From contig JAETNQ010000016.1 of NCBI GenBank assembly GCA_021772075.1, positions 1 to 64,000 of the forward strand: 64,000 nucleotides of DNA, given 5' to 3'. The position numbers were made by a program, and so were the translations under genes. Positions 42,800-51,254 of the stretch are shown in pieces. The notes below the pieces were generated by a model. The model saw only the letters and a list, made by a program, of their open reading frames with translations, was not told the origin of the DNA and searched no databases. Every line of letters starts with the position of its first letter. Within the stretch, counting starts at the first letter, position 1. Origin of the DNA: Lachnospiraceae bacterium. GTDB taxonomy: Bacteria > Bacillota > Clostridia > Lachnospirales > Lachnospiraceae.

Positions 42800-43126
42800 A
42801 TGCCCCAGCCGTCCATGTCCATGGATGAGGTAGGCCGAAGCTGGGAAGAGTTTATCGGGCAGATGGAGGAACTGGTCTGCATACTCGCCGGCAGCCGGGA
42901 GGAAACGGAAGGAGTGGCCGGATTGTTTGCCTTGAAGGCGATCGACCAATGGGGGAACGTAACGGCTTATGGAAGAGGCGAGGCCTGCTATGAGGATATA
43001 GAGGCGGCGCAGAAAAAGGCGGTGGAAAACCGACGGACCGTGGACAGGATGGAGGACGGGCTGCTGGCCAAAAAGGAAGAATACAGTAAAGTTATGCAGC
43101 AGCCTGGCGGATGGGAGGAATCATGA
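42800..43126 (+). CDS. uncharacterised protein of the STAS operon (108 aa)
   Basis: MPQPSMSMDEVGRSWEEFIG starts a helical, acidic protein; EDIEAAQKKAVENRRTVDRM in the middle suggests a coiled coil. I do not recognise a family. Its stop overlaps the next start (ATGA) and that gene overlaps the STAS gene in the same manner, so three products are made in step. The start is uncertain: GAGGT is only a modest ribosome site, and the frame is open well upstream. Confidence 0.55.
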   Translation: MPQPSMSMDEVGRSWEEFIGQMEELVCILAGSREETEGVAGLFALKAIDQWGNVTAYGRGEACYEDIEAAQKKAVENRRTVDRMEDGLLAKKEEYSKVMQQPGGWEES

Positions 43127-43422
43127 ACAGGGGAATACGGATAAACGAGAGCGGCGCCTGGGAGGATATCCATTACGTGAAGCTGGTTGGCATCGGCTGC
43201 ATGGATCCGGGCGTACCGCTGGCAGAACAGGCGAGGGCGGAACAGGAGGCTTTGCTGAACCGATGCTTGACCGAATATCCCCAAGGGGTTATTATAGGGA
43301 AAGACGTAGCCGTCGGACGTTATCTCCTTGGGGGACATGAGCTGGTGATGGAAAAGGTGACTTATCATGTGGGATTTTCCAGGAAACCGGCATGGGAAGA
43401 GGAAAAAGGAGGAAGAATATGA
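43123..43422 (+). CDS. uncharacterised protein of the STAS operon (99 aa)
   Basis: MNRGIRINESGAWEDIHYVK opens a small protein with VGRYLLGGHELVMEKVTYHV in its C-terminal half. No known domain is evident. It starts within the stop of the gene before and ends within the start of the STAS gene. Its conserved-looking mixed alpha/beta composition suggests a folded partner of the STAS protein. Confidence 0.6.
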   Translation: MNRGIRINESGAWEDIHYVKLVGIGCMDPGVPLAEQARAEQEALLNRCLTEYPQGVIIGKDVAVGRYLLGGHELVMEKVTYHVGFSRKPAWEEEKGGRI

Positions 43423-43718
43423 CGATTACGGAGCAAAAGGAGACAGGAAGGCTGGTTTTGCTGGTAAAAGGCAGACTGGATACGACGACATCGCCGCAGC
43501 TCGAACAGAGGCTGGGGAGCGGACTGGAGGAAATACAGGAACTGGTTTTGGATTTTGCTTCTTTGGAATATATTTCTTCGACAGGCTTGCGGGTATTGCT
43601 GGCAGCGCATAAGAGGATGAAGCAGCAGGAAGGGGAGCTGGTTGTCCGGGGAGCTAATGAGATGGTGAGGGAGGTCTTTACGATTACGGGCTTTATGGAT
43701 ATTCTGCATGTAGAGTGA
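43419..43718 (+). CDS. STAS-domain anti-sigma factor antagonist (99 aa)
   Basis: A single STAS domain: GRLVLLVKGRLDTTTSPQLE, then the phosphorylation-site strand LVLDFASLEYISSTGLRVLL, where the Ser in ISSTG is the usual target of a kinase/anti-sigma factor. SpoIIAA/RsbV-like proteins release sigma factors in this way. No anti-sigma kinase is nearby, and the two upstream coupled genes are unlike RsbW, so the partner is unknown. ATG 43419 has AAGGAGG 6 bp upstream. Confidence 0.9.
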   Translation: MTITEQKETGRLVLLVKGRLDTTTSPQLEQRLGSGLEEIQELVLDFASLEYISSTGLRVLLAAHKRMKQQEGELVVRGANEMVREVFTITGFMDILHVE

Positions 43719-43798
43719 AGGACAAAAGAAAGCAAGAATTGTCGGGAAACCATGATGCGGGAATGATATGCTGAAGGCACCATCAGGGAGGGCGCTAC

Positions 43799-44653
43799 AT
43801 GAACTGGACAAAAACGATCGAAGATGCCATTACGTATATCGAAGAAAACATCACTGAGGATCTGACGGTCAGCAGGATTGCCGATGAAGTGAATATATCC
43901 GCGTTCTACTTCCAGAAAGGCTTTTCCATGCTGTGCGGATACACGGTCGGAGAGTATATCCGGATGAGGAGGCTGTCGCTGGCGGGCGGCGAGATTTCCT
44001 CATCGGACAGCAAGGTGATCGATCTGGCGCTGAAATATGGTTATGATTCGCCGGACAGCTTTACAAAGGCTTTTACCCGGTTTCATGGCAGCACGCCGAC
44101 TGATGTACGGCGGAACGGTGCGCCGCTGAAATCATTTGCACCGTTGCATATCACACTTACATTGGACGGAGGTAGAGTAATGGAATACAGGATGGAACAG
44201 AAACCCGCATTTAAGGTAATGGGCGTGTCGAAAATGTTTTCTTATGAGTCGGCGAATACGGATGTTCCCGCATTTTGGAATGAGGTATATATCCGTGCGG
44301 AGGAAAAACCGGTGAAGGGAATGTATGGAATCTGCTTCGATGAGAAAATGCAAGGCGACCAGTTCCTTTATGTGATCGCCGATGATCTGGATGCAGAAGA
44401 GGCGGCTGGAAAAAAGCTGGAAGAGTATGAGATTCCGGCGCATACGTGGGCAGTGTTTCCCTGCAGGGGGGCGATGCCGCTGCCTTTGCAGGAGGTCAAC
44501 AGAAGGATATTCGCCGAGTGGCTGCCGGCCAATCCTTATGAGATTGCCGCAGGCTATAATATTGAATATTACAGCGATACCGCTGATTTCAAAGGCGGCA
44601 TGGAGGATCCTGAATATTATGCGGAAGTTTGGATTCCGGTAAAGGAAAAGTAA
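43799..44653 (+). CDS. AraC-family regulator with GyrI-like effector domain (284 aa)
   Basis: The DNA-binding double helix-turn-helix is N-terminal (about 8-105; DLTVSRIADEVNISAFYFQK and LALKYGYDSPDSFTKAFTRF). It is followed by a GyrI-like/BacR effector domain (about 125-284; FKVMGVSKMFSYESANTDVP, AHTWAVFPCRGAMPLP, EWLPANPYEIAAGYNIEYYS). This Rob/SoxS-like order binds small hydrophobic compounds and often controls efflux or detoxification genes. It lies 27 bp before a LysM protein, but a regulatory link is not shown. GGGAGGG precedes ATG 43799. Confidence 0.9.
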   Translation: MNWTKTIEDAITYIEENITEDLTVSRIADEVNISAFYFQKGFSMLCGYTVGEYIRMRRLSLAGGEISSSDSKVIDLALKYGYDSPDSFTKAFTRFHGSTPTDVRRNGAPLKSFAPLHITLTLDGGRVMEYRMEQKPAFKVMGVSKMFSYESANTDVPAFWNEVYIRAEEKPVKGMYGICFDEKMQGDQFLYVIADDLDAEEAAGKKLEEYEIPAHTWAVFPCRGAMPLPLQEVNRRIFAEWLPANPYEIAAGYNIEYYSDTADFKGGMEDPEYYAEVWIPVKEK

Positions 44654-44680
44654 AGGTATTATAAATAGAAGAAGGACAGG

Positions 44681-46348
44681 ATGAGAGCGGCAAAGATAAT
44701 TATTTTTATCGGACTGCTGTTATGCATTCCGATACGCAGTTATGCTTATTTCGGGAAAAATGAGGATTATATTTTATCGGCGGAAAAACCTTTTTATAGG
44801 GCGGAAGGGCATTTTTTGGAGTTTGCCAGGGAAGAAACGTATAAGGTGGAAGAAGGGGATACGTTATGGGGGATTGCAGATGCCTGTTGGGGGGCAGGAA
44901 GTTATTATCCGCAGATTTTTCTGGATAATAAAGATATGGTTGCTGCACCTGACCTTCTGGTGCCGGGAATGGAGCTGAAGCTGAGGCAAACGTTGTATAC
45001 AAGAGCCGGCCTGAAGGATTATATCAAGCAGGAAGTGTTTGGAAATGAACTCCTGGTCGTGCCGGAAGCATTCACGATGGAAGATTTTGTTCCCCCTTAC
45101 CGGATATTTGTCAGTGTGCCGTACGTCAATGATTTGCAGGAGGCAGATCCTTATATTCATTGGGAGGAGTTTCAGAAGGAAGTAAGGGCAAGCAGCGAAA
45201 AAATATGCGGGAACCTTGTGTCGGATCTTTCCTTTGAGCGATACCAAGTGGCGGGCATCGGGCCTTTGTGCGGTTATCGTTTTACTTTTGATGCAGGAGA
45301 TAAAGACTATGTCGTAATGGCATATTTTTGCTATAACGATACAACCAAAAGCGAGGCATTTGCTTTATGCGAGAAGGAATCCTGCACGGAAAAACAGTTG
45401 GAGGAGGCGAGGGGAAAGGCTTTTTATGCAGCCGTCCGGTATTTGGATCCGGGTGTGTATTATGGGAAAACAGAGGATTATATAGGATGGGAAGAGTGGA
45501 ATTATCCGCAGCTTCGGAATCCGTTTGCGGATGCTATGCGCAGCTTGTACCAAGGGCCGCTGGAACAGCCGGCAGGGGATGCGGGCAGTCCTGTGATCCG
45601 GTGGAAGGAACCGGCGCTGGAAAAACTGGTGAGAGAGGAATTGGCGGCTTTGTGGCAGCTTACGCCGGAAGAAAAGCAGGAATTTATGGGGCGGGATATG
45701 AGGCTGGACGATCTGGAAGGAATCGAGGAATTGCATATTACTTATTATGCAGGTTCCGTTACAGAGAGGGAAAAATTGTATGTGCAGATGAACGGATGCA
45801 GGGAGAACGGGAAATGGGGAGCGGAAATACGGAAAGGGGATATTGGACAGGCGGCACTGCTGGGTACGCTGGAGGATTTAAAAAATTTCCAGAAATTAAA
45901 AAAACTGGAACTCAGATTGCGCAATGCGGCCATTACGGATTTATCCAGCCTGGGGGAGCTGCGTTGTTTGCGGGTATTAGAGTGCAACATATATTCTACG
46001 GAAGCGCGGGTGGAAAATATTGATTTTTTAAGCAATATGGCCGATTTGCGGACATTGTGCCTGGGCGGCTGGAGCAAAGGAAAATTCACGAAGTTTTTTG
46101 ACGGGATTACAGATTTGTCCGTACTTGGCAGTTGTCCGCGGCTGGCTTATTTGACCCTTGTTATGGGGAACGTGGAAAGCTGGGAATTTTTAAGGGACCT
46201 TCCTGAAATTTATTATGCCGATCTGGATTACAAAGAGCGGAGAAACAGCATCGTGCCGGATGAATCTTTGCTGCCCGGCGCTTGTTTTATTTATTTTGGG
46301 GGAGAACAGATACGTTTTGAAGTCGGGGGAGGCTATGGAGAAAAATAG
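44681..46348 (+). CDS. exported LysM protein with leucine-rich repeats (555 aa)
   Basis: A signal peptide (KIIIFIGLLLCIPIRSYAYF) is followed by a LysM domain (about 54-105; YKVEEGDTLWGIADACWGAG). Next is a domain shared with the lipoprotein at 33251 (about 150-290; WEEFQKEVRASSEKICGNLV, LSFERYQ, WEEWNYPQLRNPFADAM). Then come about four leucine-rich repeats (about 400-520; KLKKLELRLRNAAITDLSSL, LRVLECNIYSTEARVENIDF). LRRs after LysM suggest a wall-bound binding protein. No family name is known to me. A promoter-hairpin leader for the next gene begins 30 bp after the stop. Confidence 0.8.
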   Translation: MRAAKIIIFIGLLLCIPIRSYAYFGKNEDYILSAEKPFYRAEGHFLEFAREETYKVEEGDTLWGIADACWGAGSYYPQIFLDNKDMVAAPDLLVPGMELKLRQTLYTRAGLKDYIKQEVFGNELLVVPEAFTMEDFVPPYRIFVSVPYVNDLQEADPYIHWEEFQKEVRASSEKICGNLVSDLSFERYQVAGIGPLCGYRFTFDAGDKDYVVMAYFCYNDTTKSEAFALCEKESCTEKQLEEARGKAFYAAVRYLDPGVYYGKTEDYIGWEEWNYPQLRNPFADAMRSLYQGPLEQPAGDAGSPVIRWKEPALEKLVREELAALWQLTPEEKQEFMGRDMRLDDLEGIEELHITYYAGSVTEREKLYVQMNGCRENGKWGAEIRKGDIGQAALLGTLEDLKNFQKLKKLELRLRNAAITDLSSLGELRCLRVLECNIYSTEARVENIDFLSNMADLRTLCLGGWSKGKFTKFFDGITDLSVLGSCPRLAYLTLVMGNVESWEFLRDLPEIYYADLDYKERRNSIVPDESLLPGACFIYFGGEQIRFEVGGGYGEK

Positions 46349-46380
46349 TATAAATTTCCTATTTATTTGATTCTTGTTCA

Positions 46381-46408
46381 TTGACTTCAAGGAAGAAAGG
46401 TGTATAAT
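46381..46408 (+). promoter_or_regulatory. sigma-A promoter of the chemoreceptor gene
   Basis: TTGACT (46381-46386), 16-bp spacer, TATAAT (46403-46408). It lies 135 bp before the start codon and is separated from it by a large hairpin. Confidence 0.75.
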
Positions 46409-46424
46409 AGAATTAACAGATATG

Positions 46425-46501
46425 AGATTCAAATGTCAAAAGCCCTTTCTATGGATGCGGTCTGGCAGCATCCATAGAAAGGGTTTTCCTTATTTGAATC
46501 T
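46425..46501 (+). terminator. nested inverted repeats with T-run between promoter and chemoreceptor gene
   Basis: The inner stem CCCTTTCTATGGATGC (46443-46458) pairs perfectly with 46468-46483 over a 9-nt loop, and TTTT follows. An outer 10-bp stem, AGATTCAAAT (46425-46434) with ATTTGAATCT (46492-46501), encloses it. As RNA from the upstream promoter it would form an intrinsic-terminator-like attenuator. It may simply end read-through from the LysM gene, but the promoter position argues for leader control. Confidence 0.7.
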
Positions 46502-46541
46502 ATAAAGGAAAAAAGAAATAAAGTTTGGAAGGTGGGGTTGC

Positions 46542-48362
46542 ATGAAGGAAAAAACAGTTGTCGGAACACAAAGGAAAAGCGGAATTCATAGCCTGACGGT
46601 TATGTTGATCTTAATTATCTGCATTATGGTTTCAATCCCTACGATCGGGCTGGCATGTTTGGGCGTTTTTGATTTGAGGCAGTCGATGGATGAATCCATG
46701 GAGCTGTATGAAGAGTCTATGACGGACGGATACTCTATGGAAATCAAATCCCAGGTACAGTCGGCGCTTTCCGTAATACAGAGCTATTATGACAGATGCG
46801 AGAGCGGGGAGCTGACGGAGGAAGAGGCTCAGAGAATGGCGGCGGACGCGGTGAGATCCATGCGTTACAGGGACGATGCGTCAGGGTACATATGGATAGA
46901 CAGGGAAGATTATGTGCTGGTGGAACATCCGATCCTGACAGAACAGGAGGGAGAAAACAGGTATGACCTGACGGACCAGAACGGTGTTAAGGTTACACAG
47001 AGCGTGGTTGAGACTGCAAAAGGCGGAGGCGGTTATAATGAGTTTTATTTTACGAAGTCGGACGGCGTGACAGTTGCTCCCAAGATTGCGTACTGCCAGA
47101 TGTTTGAGCCATGGGGATGGGCAGTGGCTACAGGGAATTATGTGGATGAAATGAATGAAAAGATCGACAGCAGGAAGGCGTATATTCAGGATCAGTTTTC
47201 GGGAATGCTCATGATGTACGGCATTGCTGCGCTGGCAATGCTGATCGTGGCTTTTGCAATTTCTACATGGAGCGGCATGAGGATTACCAAAGGCATTAAA
47301 CTGATGGAGGGACATCTTCGTCAGGCGGCTATGGGAGACTTGAGTTTTACGGTCAGCCCTGCCTTATTGAAACGCGGCGATGAGATCGGAGGTATGGCCC
47401 GTTCGCTGGACGATGTCCGCCAGTCGCTGGCCAATATGCTGGGCAGCGTGATCCATACAGGGGAAAGCCTGAATCAGAGCAGTGAAAACTTTAGTGAAAA
47501 ATTCGAATATATTTCAGACAGCATCAGGAATACCAACCAGGCGGTCGATGATCTGGCGCAAGGAGCTACTAACCAGGCCAATGAGACGGAGACGGTAAAC
47601 GAGAAGATTGTGGAACTGGGCAGCGTCATTGAAGTGGAAAAGAACGGCGTACATAAACTGGGAGAAGCGGTTTCTGCTATGATGCAGCATTCGACAGAAG
47701 CTGCCGAAAGCATTAAGGAGCTGGAGCAGATCACTGAGGTGACGATCGAAGCGATCGATGTGGTATCCAGGCAGACGAATCAAAATAACGATTCTGCTGC
47801 TAATATTACGAAAGCGATAGAAATCATCAAAGGGCTGGCGAACCAGACGAATCTTCTTTCGCTGAATGCCAGCATAGAGGCGGCCAGAGCCGGGGAAGCA
47901 GGAAAGGGATTTGCTGTCGTAGCCGAGGAGATCAGGAACCTGTCCGAGGAATCTTCTGGTAATGCCAAGGAAATTGAGAGCATTGTAAAAGAACTGGTCG
48001 GCAATGTGGAAGTGTCAGTCGCTAAAATGGAGGAAGTGACACGTAACGTGCAAAATCAGCAAAAGCGCCTGAACGAAACGAGGGAGGCATTTGCGTATTT
48101 GAACCAGGAAGTGGTTCTGGTGGAAGAGGTAACGAAGGAGATCGGAAGCCAGACGGAGATTCTCGGTTCCCTGAAGCAGATTGTTACGGATTCCGTCAAC
48201 AGCCTGGCAAGCGTGGTGGAAGAGAATGCGGCTTCTACGGAAGAGACAAGCGCCAGCATGGCGCTTCTTTCCCAGACATTGGGCGAATGTACGGAAGATA
48301 CGGAAGGCTTGGTAAAATTAAGCCATCTTCTGCATGAACAGGGAAGCAAGTTCCGGTTGTAA
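46542..48362 (+). CDS. methyl-accepting chemotaxis protein with Cache domain (606 aa)
   Basis: Two transmembrane helices (about 18-42 and 225-248) flank an extracellular single Cache domain (about 45-215; [38 protein letters not shown]). HAMP follows (about 250-305). The signalling domain (about 320-600) contains the trimer tip [20 protein letters not shown] and [20 protein letters not shown]. Cache_2 receptors often sense short organic acids or amines. No che genes are in the window. AAGGTGG precedes ATG 46542, and expression likely passes through the hairpin leader. Confidence 0.95.
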   Translation: MKEKTVVGTQRKSGIHSLTVMLILIICIMVSIPTIGLACLGVFDLRQSMDESMELYEESMTDGYSMEIKSQVQSALSVIQSYYDRCESGELTEEEAQRMAADAVRSMRYRDDASGYIWIDREDYVLVEHPILTEQEGENRYDLTDQNGVKVTQSVVETAKGGGGYNEFYFTKSDGVTVAPKIAYCQMFEPWGWAVATGNYVDEMNEKIDSRKAYIQDQFSGMLMMYGIAALAMLIVAFAISTWSGMRITKGIKLMEGHLRQAAMGDLSFTVSPALLKRGDEIGGMARSLDDVRQSLANMLGSVIHTGESLNQSSENFSEKFEYISDSIRNTNQAVDDLAQGATNQANETETVNEKIVELGSVIEVEKNGVHKLGEAVSAMMQHSTEAAESIKELEQITEVTIEAIDVVSRQTNQNNDSAANITKAIEIIKGLANQTNLLSLNASIEAARAGEAGKGFAVVAEEIRNLSEESSGNAKEIESIVKELVGNVEVSVAKMEEVTRNVQNQQKRLNETREAFAYLNQEVVLVEEVTKEIGSQTEILGSLKQIVTDSVNSLASVVEENAASTEETSASMALLSQTLGECTEDTEGLVKLSHLLHEQGSKFRL

Positions 48363-48478
48363 ACAGATAGAGAAAAAGTGTCATTGGGGCTGGCCATTGC
48401 GTCGATAATTTGGTACAATCGATGCAGCGGCCGGCTTTTCTGCCGGTTTCAAATATAAAAGGCGCGGAGGGTATTTTT

Positions 48479-49783
48479 ATGGGAATCGTTTTAAAAGATA
48501 TACTTGCAATTCTTCCAAATGGAGAAAAAGACGAGGTAAAGAAGACAAGCATTTACATTGAGGGCGACAGGATTGCCGCAATTGGAGAGGAACCGGAAGG
48601 TTTTTTGGCGGAGAAGGTAATCGACGGGCAGGACAGGCTGGTGATTCCGGGCCTGATCAACTGCCATACGCATTCTTATATGGCATTTATGAGAAATATA
48701 GCCGACGATTTATCTTTTATGGATTGGCTTTTTGGAACGATCGATCCGATCGAGCAGCAGATGACGGACGAAGACACCTATTGGGGCGCTTGTCTTGCTA
48801 TTATAGAGATGATAAAGAGCGGAACGACCTGCTTTAATGATATGCAGATGAATATCCATCAGACGACCAGGGCGGTAAAGGAATCCGGCATGAGGGCTGT
48901 TATCAGCAGGGGGCTGATCGGGAGCGGGCATGACGAAGCCGGGCAGATGAGGCTGAGGCAGGCTTATGAAGAGCGGGATGCGGCAAAAGACTGCGACAGG
49001 CTGAGTTTTATGCTGGGTCCCCATGCTCCTTATACTTGTGACGACGGATTCATGAGAGTGGTGTCGGAAGAGGCAAAGAAAAACGGGATGCGGATCCATG
49101 TGCATTTGTCGGAAAGCGTCAGCGAAATAGAGCAGATCCGGGAAAAGTACGGGATGACGCCGATTGAAATGGCGGACCGTAACGGCCTTTTCGACGTACC
49201 GGCTATCGCGGCTCACTGCGTACAGGTTACGGATGAGGATATCGCTATTCTGAAGGGGAAAAAAGTCAGCGTAGTGACGAATCCCGCCAGCAATATGAAG
49301 CTGGGGAACGGTTTTGCCCCGATCGGGAAGATGCTGGAAATGGGCGTAAACGTATGTCTGGGAACAGACGGGGCGGCATCCAATAACAGCCTGAATATGT
49401 TCCGGGAACTGGGGCTGCTGACATTGGTCCATAAAGGGGTAAATAAAACGCCCCAATGCATCAGTGCGAGGGAAGGGTTCCGCATTGCCACGATAAACGG
49501 GGCGAGAGCCCTGGGGCTGGAAGAGGAAACCGGTTCTATTGAGGCCGGGAAAAAGGCGGATCTTGCTATTTTGGATTTGAATACACCTTCGCTGACGCCG
49601 AGGAACAACCTGATTGCGGGGCTTTCCTATTCAGCCAACGGGTCTGAGGTGGAGACGGTGATCATTGATGGAAAAATAGTCATGGAAAACAGAAAAGTAT
49701 TGACGATGGACGAAGCGTTGGTGTATAAAAAGATTAATGAAATCATCGTCAGGATGGGATTGGATAAAAAAGAATATGAATAA
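48479..49783 (+). CDS. mtaD: 5-methylthioadenosine/S-adenosylhomocysteine deaminase (434 aa)
   Basis: This amidohydrolase has the metal motifs NCHTHSYMAFMRN, HVHLSES, AAHCVQV and the Asp in CLGTDGAASNN. Sequence and length fit the MtaD/DadD group, which deaminates SAH, MTA and adenosine to the inosyl forms. ATG 48479 follows GGAGGG; the open frame back to 48410 has no support. A CCGGC...GCCGG hairpin at 48431-48446 lies in the leader. An SahH-type hydrolase follows after 131 bp, so the pair may break down SAH by way of S-inosylhomocysteine. Confidence 0.92.
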   Translation: MGIVLKDILAILPNGEKDEVKKTSIYIEGDRIAAIGEEPEGFLAEKVIDGQDRLVIPGLINCHTHSYMAFMRNIADDLSFMDWLFGTIDPIEQQMTDEDTYWGACLAIIEMIKSGTTCFNDMQMNIHQTTRAVKESGMRAVISRGLIGSGHDEAGQMRLRQAYEERDAAKDCDRLSFMLGPHAPYTCDDGFMRVVSEEAKKNGMRIHVHLSESVSEIEQIREKYGMTPIEMADRNGLFDVPAIAAHCVQVTDEDIAILKGKKVSVVTNPASNMKLGNGFAPIGKMLEMGVNVCLGTDGAASNNSLNMFRELGLLTLVHKGVNKTPQCISAREGFRIATINGARALGLEEETGSIEAGKKADLAILDLNTPSLTPRNNLIAGLSYSANGSEVETVIIDGKIVMENRKVLTMDEALVYKKINEIIVRMGLDKKEYE

Positions 49784-49914
49784 GCATGTGGCCGCCTGAT
49801 GCTATGTTATGTGTTTGCCGGGCGGTTTGCATAAAAGTGATGATAGGACAGACGACCATCACTATAATAAAAATTCGGCTGAATATATCTCATAATTTTA
49901 TTGGAGGGCAAGAA

Positions 49915-51162
49915 ATGAGCAGTGAAATCAGAGACATTAATTTAGCCGAATCCGGCGAACGCAAGATCGAATGGGTAAAAAGGAATTGCGACCTTCTCCG
50001 CACATTGGAAAAGGAATTTTCGGAGACAAAGCCTTTTGCCGGAAAGAAAATAGCGCTTTCCGTGCATTTGGAGGCGAAGACGGCTTACTTATGCAAGGTA
50101 TTGAAAGCGGGCGGCGCGGAAATGTATGTGACTGGGTCAAATCCCTTGTCCACGCAGGACGATGTGGCGGCGGCTCTTGTAAAAGACGGGCTGGAAGTGC
50201 ATGCATGGTATGACTGTACGCCGGAGGAATATGAGACGCATATCCGCCACGTGCTGGAAGCGGGACCGAATATTATTATCGATGACGGCGGCGACCTGGT
50301 CAATATGGTGCATACCAATATGCCGGAACTGATTCCTTCGATTATCGGAGGCTGCGAGGAAACAACGACGGGCATTATCCGCCTGGAGGCTATGAACAAG
50401 GCCGGGGAATTAAAGTTCCCTATGGTGCGTGTCAACAATGCGGACTGCAAGCATTTATTTGATAACAGATACGGCACGGGCCAGTCCGTATGGGACGGGA
50501 TCAACAGAACGACGAACCTGATCGTGGCGGGCAAAATCGTGGTAGTTGCCGGTTACGGATGGTGCGGCAAGGGTACGGCGATGAGAGCCAAAGGGCTTGG
50601 CGCAAGGGTGATCGTGACGGAGATCGACCCGATCAAAGCGATTGAAGCGGTGATGGACGGCTTCGATGTTATGCCGATGAAAGAAGCGGCTAAGGTGGGA
50701 GACTTCTTTGTGACGGTGACAGGCTGCGATAAGGTAATCGATGAAGAAGACTTCGCTCTTATGAAGGACGGGGCTATCCTCTGCAACGCCGGGCATTTTG
50801 ACTGCGAGATCGATATGGCAAGGCTTCGAGAGATTGCTGTGGAAACAAGGGAGCAGAGAAAGAATATCATGGGTTACAAGCTGCCGGCGGGACAGTGGAT
50901 CTTCGTGTTGGCCGAGGGCAGGCTGGTAAATCTGGCGGCGGGCGACGGCCATCCGGCGGAGATTATGGATATGAGCTTTGCGATCCAGGCGCTTTCCGCA
51001 AAATATCTGGTGGAGCATGGCGGAGAATTGAAGGAGAAGCTGATCGATGTGCCGAGAGAAGTGGATATGGACGTGGCAAAGCGCAAGCTTTCCTTCCTTG
51101 GAAAAGAGATCGATGTTTTGACAGAGGAACAGGAAAGGTATTTGAATAGTTATACTTTATAA
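49915..51162 (+). CDS. ahcY: adenosylhomocysteinase family protein (415 aa)
   Basis: NAD-dependent hydrolase that splits SAH to adenosine and homocysteine. Family marks are AGGAEMYVTGSNPLSTQDDV, the NAD fold VVVAGYGWCGKGTAMRAKGL, and DGAILCNAGHFDCEIDM. At 415 aa it is the short form of Thermotoga and archaea; the C-terminus YLNSYTL lacks the usual Lys/Tyr end (YRY) that contacts NAD in the long enzymes. Short forms next to a deaminase can act on S-inosylhomocysteine. ATG 49915 follows TTGGAGGG; TATAAT at 49863 could be a promoter of its own. Confidence 0.93.
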   Translation: MSSEIRDINLAESGERKIEWVKRNCDLLRTLEKEFSETKPFAGKKIALSVHLEAKTAYLCKVLKAGGAEMYVTGSNPLSTQDDVAAALVKDGLEVHAWYDCTPEEYETHIRHVLEAGPNIIIDDGGDLVNMVHTNMPELIPSIIGGCEETTTGIIRLEAMNKAGELKFPMVRVNNADCKHLFDNRYGTGQSVWDGINRTTNLIVAGKIVVVAGYGWCGKGTAMRAKGLGARVIVTEIDPIKAIEAVMDGFDVMPMKEAAKVGDFFVTVTGCDKVIDEEDFALMKDGAILCNAGHFDCEIDMARLREIAVETREQRKNIMGYKLPAGQWIFVLAEGRLVNLAAGDGHPAEIMDMSFAIQALSAKYLVEHGGELKEKLIDVPREVDMDVAKRKLSFLGKEIDVLTEEQERYLNSYTL

Positions 51163-51206
51163 TTATAAAATATAAGGATAGTTTGTAAGAAAAATGACAA
51201 ACAGTG

Positions 51207-51236
51207 CCGGGCGGGAAAGGAAATTTTCCCGCCCGG
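51207..51236. terminator. bidirectional terminator between convergent genes
   Basis: CCGGGCGGGAAA (51207-51218) pairs with TTTCCCGCCCGG (51225-51236), a 12-bp stem over a 6-nt loop. AAATAGTATTT follows on the plus strand and CACTGTTTGTCATTTTT on the minus strand. Confidence 0.75.
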
Positions 51237-51254
51237 AAATAGTATTTGGCGAAC

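Noticed and set aside
46409-46541. c-di-GMP riboswitch before the chemoreceptor gene
   Set aside because: The GEMM core sequences are missing; the leader is a simple nested hairpin.
48363-48478. SAH riboswitch before mtaD
   Set aside because: No conserved SAH-riboswitch core; only a short CCGGC/GCCGG hairpin.
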